Shown: positions 62,772 through 64,000 of the stretch, piece after piece
How the letters are laid out: every line of letters begins with the position of its first letter
Position numbering within the stretch: position 1 is the first letter of the stretch
NCBI GenBank assembly: GCA_040905185.1
Contig: JBBDRZ010000001.1
Span: forward strand, 124,001-188,000
Direction: 5' to 3'
DNA length: 64,000 nt
DNA from: DASTEQ01 sp040905185
GTDB taxonomy: Bacteria > Chloroflexota > Limnocylindria > QHBO01
Translations under genes and position numbers: made by a program
Notes under the pieces: generated by a model
The model's database searches: none
Seen by the model: only the letters and a program-made list of their open reading frames with translations
Told to the model about the DNA's origin: nothing

Positions 62772-64000
62772 ATGAGCTCCGTGGAGACCGGCGAGCTGCT
62801 CGCCGAGGTGCAGGCTCTCATCCGCGAGCGCGAGGAGGAGGGCGTGCGCGGCCTCGCCGAGCGCATCGGCCCGCCTGAGTGGGCGGACCTGGTCCCCCAG
62901 CTGGAACCGAGGGAGGTGGCCGTGCTCCTTCAGTGGCTGCCCGACGAGGAGATCCCGGCTCTGCTCGAGGAGCTGCCACCGGTCGAGGCGGCCCGCATCC
63001 TGCGGACCCTGGCCGAGCCGGAGGCCGCCGCCCTCCTGGAGGAGATGGACCCTGACGACGCGGCCGACGTCCTGGAGAACCTCCCCTCCCCGGCCATGGA
63101 CCAGATCCTGGTCCGCATGCGCGCAGAGGATGCGGCCGAGATCCGCGGATTGGCGGCGTATCCACCCGACAGCGCCGGCGGGATCATGACTCCCGCCTTC
63201 GTGGCGGTCGCCGCCGACGCGACGAGCGACCAGGCCATTTCGGCCATTCGTCGCCTGGTGGACGAGGCGGAGACGGTGAACTACGTCTATGTCGTGGACG
63301 CCGAACGCCACCTGCTTGGCGTTCTGTCCCTGTATCGGCTCCTCCTGAGCCCCGGCGAAACGCCGGTGAGCGAGCTCATGGCCCCGACCACGGTCCGGGT
63401 TCGGGCATCCGCCGACCAGGAGGCTGCGGCCCGGCTGCTGACCGACCGCAACCTGCTGGCCATCCCGGTCGTCGACGATGACGACCACCTGCTGGGGATC
63501 ATCACCGAGGACGACGTGGCCGACGTCCTCCAGGCCGAGGCCACCGAGGACATCGAGCGGCTGGGTGGCTCGCAGCCGTTGAACCTGCCCTACCGCCTGG
63601 CGAGTGTCCCGCTCCTGGTGCGCAAGCGCGTGATCTGGCTCCTGCTCCTCTTCGTGGCGGCGGGCTACACCGGCACCGTGCTCCAGAACTTCCAGGGTGA
63701 ACTGACCGATGTCGTGGCCCTGAGCTTCTTCATCCCACTCCTGATCGGCACCGGCGGCAACATCGGCAGCCAGACGGTCACGCTCATCGTGCGCGCCATG
63801 GCCCTCAACGAGGTCGCGATGCGCGACATCGCGTGGATCGTCTTCAAGGAGATGCGGGTGGCACTCGTCCTGGGCGGGGTCATGGCCGTGGCCGCGTTCG
63901 TGCGGGCCGAGCTGCTGGGGGTGAGCGCCGATATCGGCGTGGTGGTGGCGCTCACGATCATTGCCATCTGTGTATGGGCGGCGACCGTGGCCGCCGCACT
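62772..64000 (+). CDS. mgtE: Magnesium transporter MgtE, N-terminal part
   Basis: The gene runs off the window; 409 residues are visible. Residues 10-130 are the MgtE N domain (LEPREVAVLLQWLPDEEIPA and LEEMDPDDAADVLENLP). Two CBS domains follow (SAGGIMTPAFVAVAADATSD and VSELMAPTTVRVRASADQEA), then the plug helix and the first membrane helices, with FFIPLLIGTGGNIGSQTVTL as the pore signature. MgtE is a Mg2+-gated channel whose cytosolic domains close at high magnesium. GAGGAGG 7 nt before the ATG fixes the start. The last helices lie outside the window. Confidence 0.95.
   Translation, partial: MSSVETGELLAEVQALIREREEEGVRGLAERIGPPEWADLVPQLEPREVAVLLQWLPDEEIPALLEELPPVEAARILRTLAEPEAAALLEEMDPDDAADVLENLPSPAMDQILVRMRAEDAAEIRGLAAYPPDSAGGIMTPAFVAVAADATSDQAISAIRRLVDEAETVNYVYVVDAERHLLGVLSLYRLLLSPGETPVSELMAPTTVRVRASADQEAAARLLTDRNLLAIPVVDDDDHLLGIITEDDVADVLQAEATEDIERLGGSQPLNLPYRLASVPLLVRKRVIWLLLLFVAAGYTGTVLQNFQGELTDVVALSFFIPLLIGTGGNIGSQTVTLIVRAMALNEVAMRDIAWIVFKEMRVALVLGGVMAVAAFVRAELLGVSADIGVVVALTIIAICVWAATVAAA

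Overview
The window is a 64 kb, gene-dense, GC-rich bacterial chromosome segment. It has no phage or plasmid core, no CRISPR array and no rRNA. Class A penicillin-binding protein, KimA-type permease, CsoR, DUF2089, LytR-CpsA-Psr protein and homodimeric AceE together suggest a monoderm Terrabacteria lineage, most likely an uncultivated Chloroflexota of the Limnocylindria kind. The phylum is an inference from gene content only. GTG starts are common, and ATGA/GTGA stop-start overlaps mark many operons. At least 22 genes carry a TAnnnT-like -10 box only 6-12 nt before the start codon, with no Shine-Dalgarno sequence, so leaderless transcripts look like the rule for first genes here.

Layout. 1-4.7 kb: end of lipA, DinB-like protein, lipB, two metallo-beta-lactamase-fold hydrolases, a SRPBCC protein and an FAD oxidoreductase. 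5-9.1 kb: ABC-2 exporter (ATPase plus two permeases), then pgsA, plsY and a small membrane protein for phospholipid synthesis on the opposite strand. 9.1-17.5 kb: aceE, a four-gene DUF2089/DUF4097/SHOCT operon that begins with a 47-codon small gene, a GH13 glycosidase and a KimA-like potassium permease. 18.0-20.7 kb: tRNA-Arg(TCG) and a 2.6 kb integrative element bounded by 41 bp direct repeats, carrying a tyrosine recombinase and a kelch-repeat lipoprotein. 20.7-29.5 kb: MacB/FtsX-type ABC system, a CAP-domain secreted protein, a truncated RDD gene abutting an integrase remnant, a YccF protein, tRNA-His, a second ABC-2 exporter and a Nudix hydrolase. 29.8-40.5 kb (minus strand): nicotinate phosphoribosyltransferase, a secreted pseudo-metallopeptidase, a small unknown protein, glgC, a class A PBP, an A24 prepilin-peptidase-like protein, pepA and an alanine-rich secreted protein.

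40.5-50.7 kb is a purine-nucleoside salvage neighbourhood: two adenosine-deaminase family genes flank a BMP-type nucleoside ABC importer (lipoprotein, double ATPase, two permeases), with a HAD phosphatase, Mrp/ApbC and a PIG-L deacetylase homologue between them. 50.8-55.2 kb: zinc-ribbon membrane protein, LCP-family lipoprotein, YjbQ, a DUF255/YyaL protein and the copper sensor CsoR, whose palindromic operator runs into its own start codon. 55.2-58.9 kb: a two-gene operon of a TPR protein and a large DNA-methylase-like protein whose catalytic motif IV looks destroyed. 59-64 kb: a membrane protein coupled to polX, a small basic protein, a CGNR zinc-finger regulator behind two evenly spaced GTAAC-N20-GTTAC palindromes, and the start of mgtE.

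The best candidates for something undescribed are the tRNA-Arg mini-element, the pseudo-methylase/TPR pair, the double palindrome at the CGNR gene and the small-gene-led DUF2089 operon.
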